In this document: in pieces, positions 54,596-64,000 of the stretch
How the letters are laid out: the number at the start of each line of letters is the position of its first letter
How positions within the stretch are numbered: position 1 is the first letter of the stretch
NCBI RefSeq assembly: GCF_039540375.1
Contig: NZ_BAABEX010000003.1
Span: 112,157 to 176,156 of the forward strand
Direction: 5' to 3'
DNA from: Acidovorax_G lacteus
GTDB taxonomy: Bacteria > Pseudomonadota > Gammaproteobacteria > Burkholderiales > Burkholderiaceae_C
Length of the DNA stretch: 64,000 nucleotides
Program-made: the position numbers and the translations under genes
Notes under the pieces: model-generated
Seen by the model: the letters and a program-made list of their open reading frames with translations, nothing else
The model's database searches: none
What the model was told of the DNA's origin: nothing

Positions 54596-55588
54596 ATGCC
54601 CAGGCCCAGCAAGACCTTGCCCACGCCTGACCAGCCCGCCGTTCGCGTGGTGGTGGTCGCCTTCGACGGTATCAGCCCCTTCCACCTGGCCGTGCCTTGC
54701 GTGGTGTTCGGCGATCGCCACCCCGGCGTTGCGCCCTTCGATTTCCGCGTGTGCGCCGCGGACCGCCGCTTGCGCACCACCGTGGGCTACGAGCTGCGCG
54801 TGGACCGGGGGCTGGCAGCATTGCGGCGGGCCGACGTGGTGATCGTGCCCAGCTGGCGTGACCCGGCAGAAACGCCGCCCGAGCCGTTGACCCAAGCGCT
54901 GCGCGCCGCCCACAGGCGCGGCGCGCGGCTGGTCGGATTGTGTCTGGGGGCCTACCCTTTGGCGGCCTCCGGACTACTCGATGGCCGCCGCGCCACGACG
55001 CACTGGTCGGTGGCGGACGATTTCGCGCAGCGCTTTGCGGCGGTGCAGGTCGACCGCGAAGTGCTCTATGTCGACGAGGGCGATGTCGTCACCTCGGCCG
55101 GCACCGCTGCGGGCATGGATTGCTGTCTCCACATCCTGCGCCAGCTGCGGGGTGCGGAAGCGGCCAGCCGCGTGGCGCGCCATCTGGTCATTGCGCCGCA
55201 CCGCGCTGGCGGGCAGGCGCAGTTCATCGAGCAGCCGGTGCCGGTGGCCGCTGCCGATGCCCGACTGGCGCGCGTGCTGGAGCAGGTCGCGCACGACTTG
55301 GCGGCGCCGCACACGGTGGACAGCATGGCCGCGCTGGCAGCGATGAGCCGGCGCAGCTTCACACGGCACTTCCGCCTGGTCTGCGGCACGACACCGATGG
55401 CCTGGCTGGCGGCCCAGCGGCTGGCCCAGGCCCAGCGGCTGCTGGAGCAGTCCGAACTTTCGATCGACGCCGTGGCCGAGGCGGTGGGCATGGGCACTGC
55501 TGCGGCCTTGCGCCAGCAGTTCCGCCAGCACATCGGTGTGTCGCCCACGGCGTGGCGCAAGAGCTTCGCTTATCGCGCGGGTCGCTGA
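54596..55588 (+). CDS. GlxA-type AraC family transcriptional regulator
   Basis: The 330-residue protein has an N-terminal DJ-1/PfpI-like amidotransferase-fold domain (VVVVAFDGISPFHLAVPCVVFG; GLCLGAYPLAASGLLDGRRATTHW) and a C-terminal AraC helix-turn-helix region (MAALAAMSRRSFTRHFRLVCGTTPMAWL...). GlxA regulators control metabolism of amines and other small molecules, often binding effectors in the first domain. The palindromes upstream suggest autoregulation. Target genes may include the DJ-1/old-yellow-enzyme cluster nearby, but this is inference. Confidence 0.88.
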   Translation: MPRPSKTLPTPDQPAVRVVVVAFDGISPFHLAVPCVVFGDRHPGVAPFDFRVCAADRRLRTTVGYELRVDRGLAALRRADVVIVPSWRDPAETPPEPLTQALRAAHRRGARLVGLCLGAYPLAASGLLDGRRATTHWSVADDFAQRFAAVQVDREVLYVDEGDVVTSAGTAAGMDCCLHILRQLRGAEAASRVARHLVIAPHRAGGQAQFIEQPVPVAAADARLARVLEQVAHDLAAPHTVDSMAALAAMSRRSFTRHFRLVCGTTPMAWLAAQRLAQAQRLLEQSELSIDAVAEAVGMGTAAALRQQFRQHIGVSPTAWRKSFAYRAGR

Positions 55589-55604
55589 GTTCGTCGCCGC
55601 GGCT

Positions 55605-56534
55605 TCAGTCGTGGCGGGTGGACGGTCCGACGGCTGTGGCCAGGTACTGCACAAAGGCCCGCACACGTGCCGACAGGTGCCGGTTCTGCGGGTACAGCAC
55701 ATGGAACGGCCGCGACCGGCCGCTGTGGCCGTGCATCACCTCCACGAGCTGGCCCGTCTTCACCGCCTCGCGTGCCACGAAATGGTAAATCTGGAACAGC
55801 CCGCCGCCCGCCGCGGCCCAGCCCACGCCGGCCAGCACGTCCTCGTGCACGCGCTGTCGGCTCTTGAAGCCGAAGTCGATGTCCTCGCCCTCGGGCGTGC
55901 GCAGGATCCAGGGCATCGGTCTGCCAGTGCTGGGCACCACGAACTGGATCAGGTCGTGCTGGCGCAACTCGTCGAGCGTCTTTGGCTTGCCACGGCTCCG
56001 CAGGTAGGCGGGTGATCCGAATATGCCCACGGTGGCCTCTTCGAGCTTGCGCGAAACCAGGCGCGAGTCCCTCGGCTCACCCAGTCGAATGGCAAGGTCG
56101 TAGCCGTCTTCGACGAAGTCAACGTTGCGATTGGAGACGTTGAGCTCCACCTCGACGCCTGGGTAGGCGGCCATGAAGCCGGGCAGCATCGGCACCACGC
56201 GGTGGTGCCCGTACACGGTGCCCACGCTCACGCGCACCAGACCCTTGGGCTCGGCCTGCTGGCCGGTCAGTGCGCGCTCGGCCTCGGCGATCTGCTCCAG
56301 GGCCTGCTGGCACTGCGCGTGGTAGAGCTCGCCCCCCGGGGTGAGCCGAACGCTGCGGGTGGTGCGGTTGAACAGCCGCACGCCCAGCCGCATCTCGAGC
56401 CGCCCGATGGAGCGGCTCACCGATGCCGGCGTCAAACCCAGCGCTTCCGCTGCACCGGTGAAGCTGCCGAGCTCGGCTGCCTTGCAGAACAGTTCGATGC
56501 TGCCCAACTGCACGGGCTCAAAGGTGCGCGCCAT
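55605..56534 (-). CDS. LysR family transcriptional regulator
   Basis: The 309-residue protein has the winged HTH (SIELFCKAAELGSFTGAAEALGLTPASVSRSIGRLE) and an effector domain of the CrgA/DsdC-like type (RRLTPGGELYHAQCQQAL, SVGTVYGHHRVVPMLPGF). It is divergent from the DJ-1-family gene, so it most likely controls that gene and the downstream oxidoreductases. Its 3' end converges on the AraC-type regulator, 16 bases away. Confidence 0.92.
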   Translation of the reverse strand: MARTFEPVQLGSIELFCKAAELGSFTGAAEALGLTPASVSRSIGRLEMRLGVRLFNRTTRSVRLTPGGELYHAQCQQALEQIAEAERALTGQQAEPKGLVRVSVGTVYGHHRVVPMLPGFMAAYPGVEVELNVSNRNVDFVEDGYDLAIRLGEPRDSRLVSRKLEEATVGIFGSPAYLRSRGKPKTLDELRQHDLIQFVVPSTGRPMPWILRTPEGEDIDFGFKSRQRVHEDVLAGVGWAAAGGGLFQIYHFVAREAVKTGQLVEVMHGHSGRSRPFHVLYPQNRHLSARVRAFVQYLATAVGPSTRHD

Positions 56535-56536
56535 TT

Positions 56537-56559
56537 ATTCAGCAGAGTAATTAATGAAT
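56537..56559. promoter_or_regulatory. LysR-type binding-site candidate
   Basis: ATTCA and TGAAT arms with 13 bases between, containing an AT-rich core. It sits directly upstream of the LysR gene start, in the divergent promoter shared with the DJ-1 gene. Confidence 0.45.
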
Positions 56560-56649
56560 TTCGAGAATGCCAGTTTATTGGACCCTGAAGAATCAATAAA
56601 GTCCTGACCATCGCGCCACAGTGGCGCGGCAACTCCATAAGGACACACC

Positions 56650-57342
56650 ATGACTTCCCGCATTCTGATGATCGTTACTTCCAACGCCCGTATGGGCGAA
56701 ACCGGCAAGCCCACAGGCCTGTGGGCTGAAGAGTTGGCCGTGCCGTACTACGCGCTGGCCGATGCCGGCGTCGACGTGACACTGGCTTCCCCGGCAGGCG
56801 GCCCCGCGCCCATTGACCCGGGTAGCGTCAAGCCTGTCGGCCAGAACGACCCGGTGGTCGAGCGCTTCCTGGCCGATACCGCCCTGCAGGCGCGCATTGC
56901 CGCGACCCCCAAGGCCTCTGAATTTGACGGCGCTGAGTTCGATGCCGTGTTCTTCCCCGGTGGCCACGGAACGATGTGGGACCTGCCGGTGGAAGACGGC
57001 GTGACCCGCGCGGTCGAGCGCGCCTTCGCCGCGAACAAGCTGATCGCTGCGGTCTGCCACGGTGCAGCAGGCCTCGTCACGGCCAAACGTCCCGATGGGC
57101 AATCGATCGTGAAGGACTTGCGCGTCAATTCGTTCACCGACGCTGAGGAAGTTGCCGTTGGCCTGGAGAAGGTAGTGCCCTTCATGCTGGAGACACGCCT
57201 GCGTGAACTGGGCGGTCGCTTCGAGGGCGCGGGCAATTGGCAAGCCTTTGCGATCCGCGATGGTCAGCTGATCACCGGGCAGAACCCACAGTCGTCCCAC
57301 CTCGTGGCGCAGGAGCTGTTGATGGCCCTATCGGATCGCTAA
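56650..57342 (+). CDS. DJ-1/PfpI (Hsp31-like) family protein, putative glyoxalase III or protease
   Basis: The 230-residue protein has the DJ-1 superfamily fold with the nucleophile elbow AAVCHGAAGLV (Cys near residue 137, His next), GLWAEEL providing a candidate Glu of a Glu-Cys-His site, and FFPGGHGTMWDLP. Hsp31-like members convert methylglyoxal to lactate without cofactor. It opens the carbonyl-metabolism cluster and is divergent from a LysR gene, with AAGGAC before the start codon. Confidence 0.88.
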   Translation: MTSRILMIVTSNARMGETGKPTGLWAEELAVPYYALADAGVDVTLASPAGGPAPIDPGSVKPVGQNDPVVERFLADTALQARIAATPKASEFDGAEFDAVFFPGGHGTMWDLPVEDGVTRAVERAFAANKLIAAVCHGAAGLVTAKRPDGQSIVKDLRVNSFTDAEEVAVGLEKVVPFMLETRLRELGGRFEGAGNWQAFAIRDGQLITGQNPQSSHLVAQELLMALSDR

Positions 57343-57377
57343 AGAAACCTTTACTCACTTGCATCTGGAGAGCAGCC

Positions 57378-58484
57378 TTGGCAGCTTTGTTTGAACCGCT
57401 GACGATCAAAGGCGTGAGGTTGCGCAACCGTATCGGCGTGCCGCCGATGTGTCAATACATGGCCCAGGACGGCCTGGCCAAAGACTGGCACTACACCCAC
57501 TACGCCATGCTAGCCCGCGGGGGGGCGGCCCTGGTGACTGTCGAGGCGACCGCGGTGTCGCCCGAGGGGCGCATCACGCCGGCCTGCCTGGGCCTGTGGA
57601 ACGACGCCCAGGCAGAGCCCTTGGCGGCCATCGCACAGTCCATCCGCCAAACCGGTGCGATTCCCGGCATCCAGATCGGACATGCCGGCCGCAAGGCCAG
57701 CGCCCATCGACCCTGGGAAGGCGATGACCACATTCCCGCGGGCGACGCCACCGGCTGGCAGCCGATCTCGCCGTCGGAGGTCGCCTTCGGTGCCCACCTC
57801 GACCGCGTACCGCAGGCGATGAGCCTGGACGACATCCAGCGCGTGCAGCTGGACTTCGTGGCCGCGGCCCGCCGCGCTCGGGACGCGGGCTTCGAATGGC
57901 TGGAACTGCACTTCGCGCACGGGTACTTGGGCCAGAGCTTTTCCTCCACTCATGCCAACGCGCGTGACGATGCTTATGGCGGCAGTTTCGAGAACCGCAG
58001 CCGCTTCCTGCTCGACACGCTGCGCGCGGTGCGCCGCGTCTGGCCCGAGCGGCTGCCGCTGACCGCCCGCTTCGGTGTCATCGAGTACGACGGTGACGAC
58101 GAACGCACCTTGGCCGAATCGATCGCGCTGGCCCGCCAGTTCAAGGCGGAAGGGCTGGACCTGCTCAGCGTCAGCGTCGGTTTCTCCACGCCCAAAGCGC
58201 AGGTGCCCTGGGGTCCTGGTTTCCTGGGTCCGGTGGCTGCTCGGGTCCGTCGCGAGGCGGGCATACCGGTGTCTTCGGCCTGGGGTTTCGAGGACCCGGC
58301 GGTGGCGGAAGCAGCCATTGCCCAGGGTCAGCTCGACTTGGCGCTCGTCGGCCGCGCCCACCTCGCGAATCCACATTGGCCCTATGCCGCGGCGCAGGCG
58401 CTCGGCCAACCCCGGGCCGCCTGGGTGCTGCCACCGCCCTACGCCCATTGGCTAGAGCGCTACCGCCCCAGCGACGTTCGCTGA
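57378..58484 (+). CDS. NADH:flavin oxidoreductase / old yellow enzyme (YqjM-type)
   Basis: I use the TTG start LAALFEPLTIKGVRLRNRIG because GGAG lies six bases upstream and the N-terminus is then family-like, giving 368 residues. Motifs include PPMCQYMAQDG (thermophilic-like YqjM Cys/Tyr pair), IQIGHAGRKAS, LHFAHGYLGQSFSS with paired active-site His, and WGPGF near the C-terminus. Old yellow enzymes reduce activated C=C bonds with FMN and NAD(P)H. The gene follows the DJ-1 gene by 35 bases. Confidence 0.9.
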   Translation: MAALFEPLTIKGVRLRNRIGVPPMCQYMAQDGLAKDWHYTHYAMLARGGAALVTVEATAVSPEGRITPACLGLWNDAQAEPLAAIAQSIRQTGAIPGIQIGHAGRKASAHRPWEGDDHIPAGDATGWQPISPSEVAFGAHLDRVPQAMSLDDIQRVQLDFVAAARRARDAGFEWLELHFAHGYLGQSFSSTHANARDDAYGGSFENRSRFLLDTLRAVRRVWPERLPLTARFGVIEYDGDDERTLAESIALARQFKAEGLDLLSVSVGFSTPKAQVPWGPGFLGPVAARVRREAGIPVSSAWGFEDPAVAEAAIAQGQLDLALVGRAHLANPHWPYAAAQALGQPRAAWVLPPPYAHWLERYRPSDVR

Positions 58485-58539
58485 AACCACCAACACATCA
58501 CCCAAGCCGTGACCGGCTCTTGAACCCTCTTAAACCCAT

Positions 58540-59793
58540 ATGAAACTCACAAAAACGTCCTCCGCGGCTGCCTGGGGTGCTGTCACTGTGCTGGCGTTGC
58601 TCAGCGCCTCGACCATCGTGCTGGCGCAACCTCTCGCGCCCCTGCCCGCCGCTGAAGTGCGCCACGCCTGGACCCGCACGCAGTGGGACTTTCCCACACC
58701 AGCGCAGTCCGATGCCTACAACGCCGAGCGGCTCTACACCAAAGCACCGCTGTACGGAGTGAAGGTGGACCGCAGCGGCCGAGTGTTCGCCAGCGTGGCA
58801 CGCATCCTGGACCCTCGTGTGCCGGCCACGCTCAATCTTGTCGTGACGAAGAACGGCCAATCGGTGTTGCAACCGTTCCCGAGCTGGGAAGCCAACGACG
58901 CCAGTCGGCCCGGGGGCTTGCGCAGCGTGCTGGGCTTCACCATCGACAGCCACAACCGACTGTGGGCTCTGGACATGGGCTACACCGGCGGCGAATCGCG
59001 TGCCACGTCCGAGGGGCAGAAGGTGGTGGTGTTCGATCTGGACAGCGGCCGTGAACTGCGGCGCATCGCCCTGCCCGATGCCGTGGCCGATCCCGCCACG
59101 AGCTTCCTGAACGACATCGCGCTCGACGAGCGCCGGCAGGTGGCCTACATCAGCGACAGCGGCAATCGCGCTGAAGGCGGTGCGGCCAGCGGCATCATCG
59201 TTCTGGACCTGAAAACCGGTAATGCCCGACGCTTGCTCGATCGCTCGCCACTGACCAGTGACGATCCCGAACGCCCGCTGCGGGTCAATGGCGAGCCGGC
59301 CATTCCCGGTGTGGCACTCAAGGTCGGCATCAACGGTATCGCACTCAGTCCGAACGGCCAGCACCTGTACTGGTCGATCACCACGGGCGATGCGGTTTAC
59401 AGTGTCGAGACCCGGCACCTGCGTGACGCCAATCTGCGCGACAGTGACATCGCGCGGCATGTCAGCGGTCCGATCCGGATCGGCGGTGGATCGGATGGCA
59501 TCGCCGTCGGCCGTGATGGCGGCGTCTACGTCACCAACGTCACGCTCAACCGGGTTCAGCGCATCGACCCCCAGACCCGGACAGTGGCGACGATTGCCGA
59601 AGGCCCCGAGTGGATCTGGCCCGACACCATGGCCTTCGACGCCGAAGGGGCGCTCTGGGTATCGACCAACCACCTTAACCATGTCTTCTCAGGCCGAATG
59701 GACTTCGACCAGGCAGGGCCCAATTTCCGCATCATGCGAATCCGACTTGACGCACCAGCGTTGGTGCAACCTGGACCGACCCGCACGAGGTGA
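58540..59793 (+). CDS. Major royal jelly protein-family / SMP-30-like secreted protein
   Basis: The 417-residue protein has a signal peptide (AAWGAVTVLALLSASTIVLA) and six-bladed propeller features of the royal-jelly/yellow family: VLGFTIDSHNRLWALDMGYTGG, SFLNDIALDERRQVAYISDSG, INGIALSPNGQHLYWS, and WIWPDTMAFDAEGALWVSTNHL. Bacterial members are unassigned; some are called dopachrome tautomerase-like. Secreted, substrate unknown. It sits in the reductase cluster. Confidence 0.85.
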   Translation: MKLTKTSSAAAWGAVTVLALLSASTIVLAQPLAPLPAAEVRHAWTRTQWDFPTPAQSDAYNAERLYTKAPLYGVKVDRSGRVFASVARILDPRVPATLNLVVTKNGQSVLQPFPSWEANDASRPGGLRSVLGFTIDSHNRLWALDMGYTGGESRATSEGQKVVVFDLDSGRELRRIALPDAVADPATSFLNDIALDERRQVAYISDSGNRAEGGAASGIIVLDLKTGNARRLLDRSPLTSDDPERPLRVNGEPAIPGVALKVGINGIALSPNGQHLYWSITTGDAVYSVETRHLRDANLRDSDIARHVSGPIRIGGGSDGIAVGRDGGVYVTNVTLNRVQRIDPQTRTVATIAEGPEWIWPDTMAFDAEGALWVSTNHLNHVFSGRMDFDQAGPNFRIMRIRLDAPALVQPGPTRTR

Positions 59794-59802
59794 TGCCACA
59801 CC

Positions 59803-60160
59803 ATGCTCCGTCTTCGCCGCATCCACCATGTTGCCCTTAGCTGCGCCGACTACGAACGGTCCAAAGCGTTTTACGTGAACGTTCTGGGCCGGCGCGTGGT
59901 GGCCGAACACTACCGCGAGTAGCGTCAGTCGTACAAACTTGATTTGGCGTTACCCAATGGGGAGCAGATTGAGCTGTTTTCATCTCCGGCACCGCCGCCG
60001 CGACCGTCGGTCCCCGAGGCACAAGGCCTAGCATGAGTTGCACGGTGTCGCGGTCGAGCCGGTACGCGTCGATCAATACACTGGCCGGCGCTTCACCTTC
60101 TTTTCCGATCCCGACGGCCTGCCCATCGAACTCCACGATGTAGTTCCTTCCACGACATGA
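59803..60160 (+). pseudogene. Decayed VOC-family glyoxalase-like gene
   Basis: The frame begins MLRLRRIHHVALSCADYERSKAFYVNVLG, a good YaeR-like VOC N-terminus, then meets TAG at codon 40 in HYRE*RQSYKLDLALPNGEQIELFS. It continues to a second stop near 60034. The C-terminal part, GRRFTFFSDPDGLPIELHDV, is found in the next frame, after loss of about 15-20 codons. So at least one nonsense change and one frameshifting deletion occurred. Its last stop overlaps the next gene start as ATGA. Confidence 0.85.
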
Positions 60161-61068
60161 CCTCTGACACCCTTGCGCCTGTTGCGCTTTCCAACCATGG
60201 TCCCCGTCTCTCGCCCATCGTCGCCGGCGCCTGGCGCATGGGCGAATGGGGCATGAACGTTGAACAGCGCGTGCGCTGGATCGAGCAATGCCTCGACCTG
60301 GGCATCACGAGCTTCGACCATGCCGACATCTACGGTGGCTACACCGTCGAAAGGTTGTTCGGCGAAGCCCTTGCAGCGCAGCCGTCGCTGCGCTCGCGGA
60401 TGCAGCTGGTCACCAAGTGCGGCATCAAGCTGGTGTCCGAACGACGACCGGGGCACGCCATCAAGTCCTACGACACCTCCAGGGCGCACGTGCTGGCCTC
60501 GGTCGACGAGTCGCTGCGAGCCCTGCATACAGACCACATTGACCTGCTGCTGATACACCGGCCCGACGCACTGATGGACCCGGACGAACTGGCCCACACC
60601 TTCGAGGGCCTGCGGGCCGCAGGCAAGGTGCTGCACTTCGGCGTGTCCAACCACACACCTTCTCAGCTGGCGTTACTGAACAACCGCATAGGGCTGGCCA
60701 CGAACCAGATCGAACTCTCGCCCCTTCACCTCAACGCACTGACCGACGGTACTCTGGATCAGTGCTTGGACCTTGGTATCCGTCCGATGATCTGGTCCCC
60801 GCTCGCGGGCGGTCGTCTTTTCAAAGCGGGCGACGAGGCTGCCCAGCGCGTGCGAACTGTGCTCGAAGCCCTGGGTCGCCAGCACCAGGTGTCAGTGGCC
60901 ACGATGGCCTACGCCTGGATCCTGCGCCACCCCAGTCGCCCGGTGCCCATCACCGGCAGCCAGCGGCTGGAGGCGCTGCAGGAAGCCCTAGCAGCTCTGA
61001 GCTTGCCGCTGGCGGCCGAAGATTGGTATAGGGTCTTGGAAGCCAGTTTGGGGCGCTCCGTTGCCTGA
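60157..61068 (+). CDS. Aldo/keto reductase
   Basis: The 303-residue TIM-barrel protein has the AKR catalytic set: Asp and Tyr in FDHADIYGGYTVE, Lys in LVTKCGI, and His in LLLIHRPD. It resembles the E. coli YdhF subgroup (MGEWGMNVEQRVRWIEQCLDLGITSFDHADIYGGY). It reduces carbonyls with NAD(P)H. Its ATG overlaps the stop of the decayed VOC gene, so it was probably translationally coupled to it. It ends seven bases from the convergent glmS stop. Confidence 0.93.
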   Translation: MTSDTLAPVALSNHGPRLSPIVAGAWRMGEWGMNVEQRVRWIEQCLDLGITSFDHADIYGGYTVERLFGEALAAQPSLRSRMQLVTKCGIKLVSERRPGHAIKSYDTSRAHVLASVDESLRALHTDHIDLLLIHRPDALMDPDELAHTFEGLRAAGKVLHFGVSNHTPSQLALLNNRIGLATNQIELSPLHLNALTDGTLDQCLDLGIRPMIWSPLAGGRLFKAGDEAAQRVRTVLEALGRQHQVSVATMAYAWILRHPSRPVPITGSQRLEALQEALAALSLPLAAEDWYRVLEASLGRSVA

Positions 61069-61075
61069 ACCCGCT

Positions 61076-62998
<1,923 letters not shown>

Positions 62999-63085
62999 GG
63001 TGGTGCTCCGGTGAAATGAAGGGATGGGTGCGATCGTAGGAGCGGGAGAAAGAAATGTTGGATCGAAGTATCGCGTTTCGTGATT

Positions 63086-63119
63086 GAATATTTCAGATGG
63101 CCACGTACTCGGAATATTC
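63086..63119. promoter_or_regulatory. GAATATT repeats in the glmS/Lrp divergent region
   Basis: GAATATTTC and GGAATATTC lie 26 bases apart, in an AT-rich stretch just before the Lrp-type gene. Lrp sites are AT-rich and periodic, so autoregulation is possible. Confidence 0.35.
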
Positions 63120-63138
63120 TTTCATTTCCGCAATTTAA

Positions 63139-63633
63139 ATGGAATCCATCACGCTCGACGCCACCGACCTGCAGCTGCTGGACTGGCTGCAACGCGACGC
63201 CACCCTGCCCAACCAGACCCTGGCCGAGCGGGTGCACGTCTCGCCCCCCACCTGCCTGCGCCGCGTGCGCCGCCTGCGCGAGGCCGGGCTGATCGAGCGC
63301 CAGGTGGCCGTGCTCGACACGCACCGCCTGGGCGCCCTTTTGGGCTACGGGCTGTCGTGCATCGTGGAGGTGTCGCTCGACCGCCAGGACACCACCGCAC
63401 TCGACGCCTTCGAGGCCCGCGCCGTGGCCGACGCCGAGGTGCAGCAGTGCTGGCGTGTGTCGCCAGGCCCAGACTTTGTGCTGGTGGTGCATACGCGCGA
63501 CATGCCCGGGTATCTGGCGCTGTCGCAGCGACTGTTCACGGCCGATGCGAATGTGCGCAATGTGCGGGCGTTTTTCAGTACGAAGCGGGCGAAGATGGAT
63601 ACGCGGGTGGGATTGCCGGTGGGTGAGGCTTGA
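63139..63633 (+). CDS. Lrp/AsnC family transcriptional regulator
   Basis: The 164-residue protein has an AsnC-type HTH (DATDLQLLDWLQRDATLPNQTLAERVHVSPPTCLRRVRRLREAGLI) and a RAM ligand domain (VLVVHTRDMPGYLALSQRLF). It is divergent from glmS. The last ten residues are not family-like. The regulated genes cannot be identified from this window. A repeat element follows. Confidence 0.93.
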   Translation: MESITLDATDLQLLDWLQRDATLPNQTLAERVHVSPPTCLRRVRRLREAGLIERQVAVLDTHRLGALLGYGLSCIVEVSLDRQDTTALDAFEARAVADAEVQQCWRVSPGPDFVLVVHTRDMPGYLALSQRLFTADANVRNVRAFFSTKRAKMDTRVGLPVGEA

Positions 63634-63646
63634 AGGTTTTTGGGCT

Positions 63647-63692
63647 GCTTGTGCTTGTTTCTTCAGCACGAGTAGCTATGGAATTCATAGCA
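63647..63692 (+). repeat. Double-hairpin intergenic repeat, copy 8
   Basis: GCTTGTGCTT...CAGCACGAGT arms are slightly diverged, followed by the perfect small hairpin GCTATG-GAATT-CATAGC. It follows the Lrp-type gene. Confidence 0.8.
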
Positions 63693-63765
63693 TCTTGTGG
63701 CTGGCGATAGTTCGCTGCTGTGCTTGTGCTGTGTTCTGGGGCCGGGATGTGCGCCCGGCGGCGCA

Positions 63766-63799
63766 CCTTCTTTCTTTTGGGTCGCCAAAAGAAAGAAGG
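63766..63799. repeat. Perfect 15-base inverted repeat
   Basis: Arms CCTTCTTTCTTTTGG and CCAAAAGAAAGAAGG around GTCG, without a terminal T-run. I recognise closely similar text as a dispersed element in many proteobacterial genomes. It is unrelated to the other repeat family. Confidence 0.7.
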
Positions 63800-64000
63800 C
63801 AAAGAAAAGGCGACCCCACGCCTGCGTCCCTGCGCTGCGCTCCGGGCATCCTGCGGTGCTCGGCCCCAGGGCGTGCTGCGGAACTCGCTGCGCGCTTGCA
63901 GCGCTCCGCTCGGACAACCGCAGCAAGCATGATCACGATGCGGGTGTGTCCTGCGGCACACCCGCCGCCCCGCGCCCTGCGCTCCTCGTCGCAGCCGAGG
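63800..64000. other. End of window, no gene seen
   Basis: GC-rich sequence with only shadow open frames on either strand. The repeated GCGCTCCGGGCATCC/GCGCTTGCAGCGCTCCG-like text fits the remainder of a dispersed repeat. Confidence 0.3.

Overview
The window looks like a chromosomal segment of a high-GC betaproteobacterium of the family Comamonadaceae, probably close to Acidovorax. This rests on gene content (two cyanophycin synthetases, an AcnD/PrpF-type 2-methylcitrate operon, FccAB with SoxYZ, an IPTL-CTERM protein), uniformly high GC, and a short intergenic repeat that forms two hairpins and recurs at least eight times. The genus call is inference. I found no rRNA or tRNA genes, insertion sequences, prophage or CRISPR array.

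Left part (0-9 kb): the end of mtgA, a flavodoxin-like protein, PlsC- and CdsA-like phospholipid enzymes, ruvC, a CZB-domain protein, a luciferase-like monooxygenase, a frameshifted short-chain dehydrogenase, a gspF homologue, a 5'-nucleotidase and an EF-hand protein. From 9.5 to 17.8 kb lies a cyanophycin locus. An ABC exporter with an unusual N-terminus and a DUF1854 protein run leftward. Two tandem cyanophycin synthetases and creA run rightward. The first synthetase has a broken Mur-ligase P-loop; the second is intact.

Middle (18-35 kb): a DsbA/FrnE-like protein, a TerB-like membrane protein and a SPOR-domain protein come first. Two convergent cyclic-di-GMP enzymes follow: a globin-coupled GGDEF/EAL protein and a PAS-GGDEF cyclase. 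Then come a lipoprotein-like hydrolase, an IPTL-CTERM surface protein, a chemoreceptor ending in a CZB domain, and a small sulfur-oxidation set (fccA, fccB, a YeeE/TsuA-type transporter, soxY, soxZ) without the rest of a Sox system.

Right part (35-64 kb): a divergent Lrp regulator and ornithine cyclodeaminase, a CNNM/CorC-type transporter and an ExoD protein. A 2-methylcitrate operon (thioesterase, prpC, acnD, prpF, lyase) is read away from an ScfR/PrpR-type regulator, with a cluster of TTYGCAA-like boxes between them. Next are the metR/metE pair and a COG0523 metallochaperone GTPase. A carbonyl/electrophile-metabolism cluster follows (two regulators, DJ-1 protein, old yellow enzyme, royal-jelly-like protein, decayed glyoxalase gene, aldo/keto reductase). 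The window ends with glmS and a second Lrp regulator.

No single wholly new system is certain. The most promising leads are the cyanophycin-linked ABC/DUF1854 pair with its two-type synthetase arrangement, the double-hairpin repeat that abuts start codons, the compact FccAB/SoxYZ/transporter set, and several strong unexplained palindromes.
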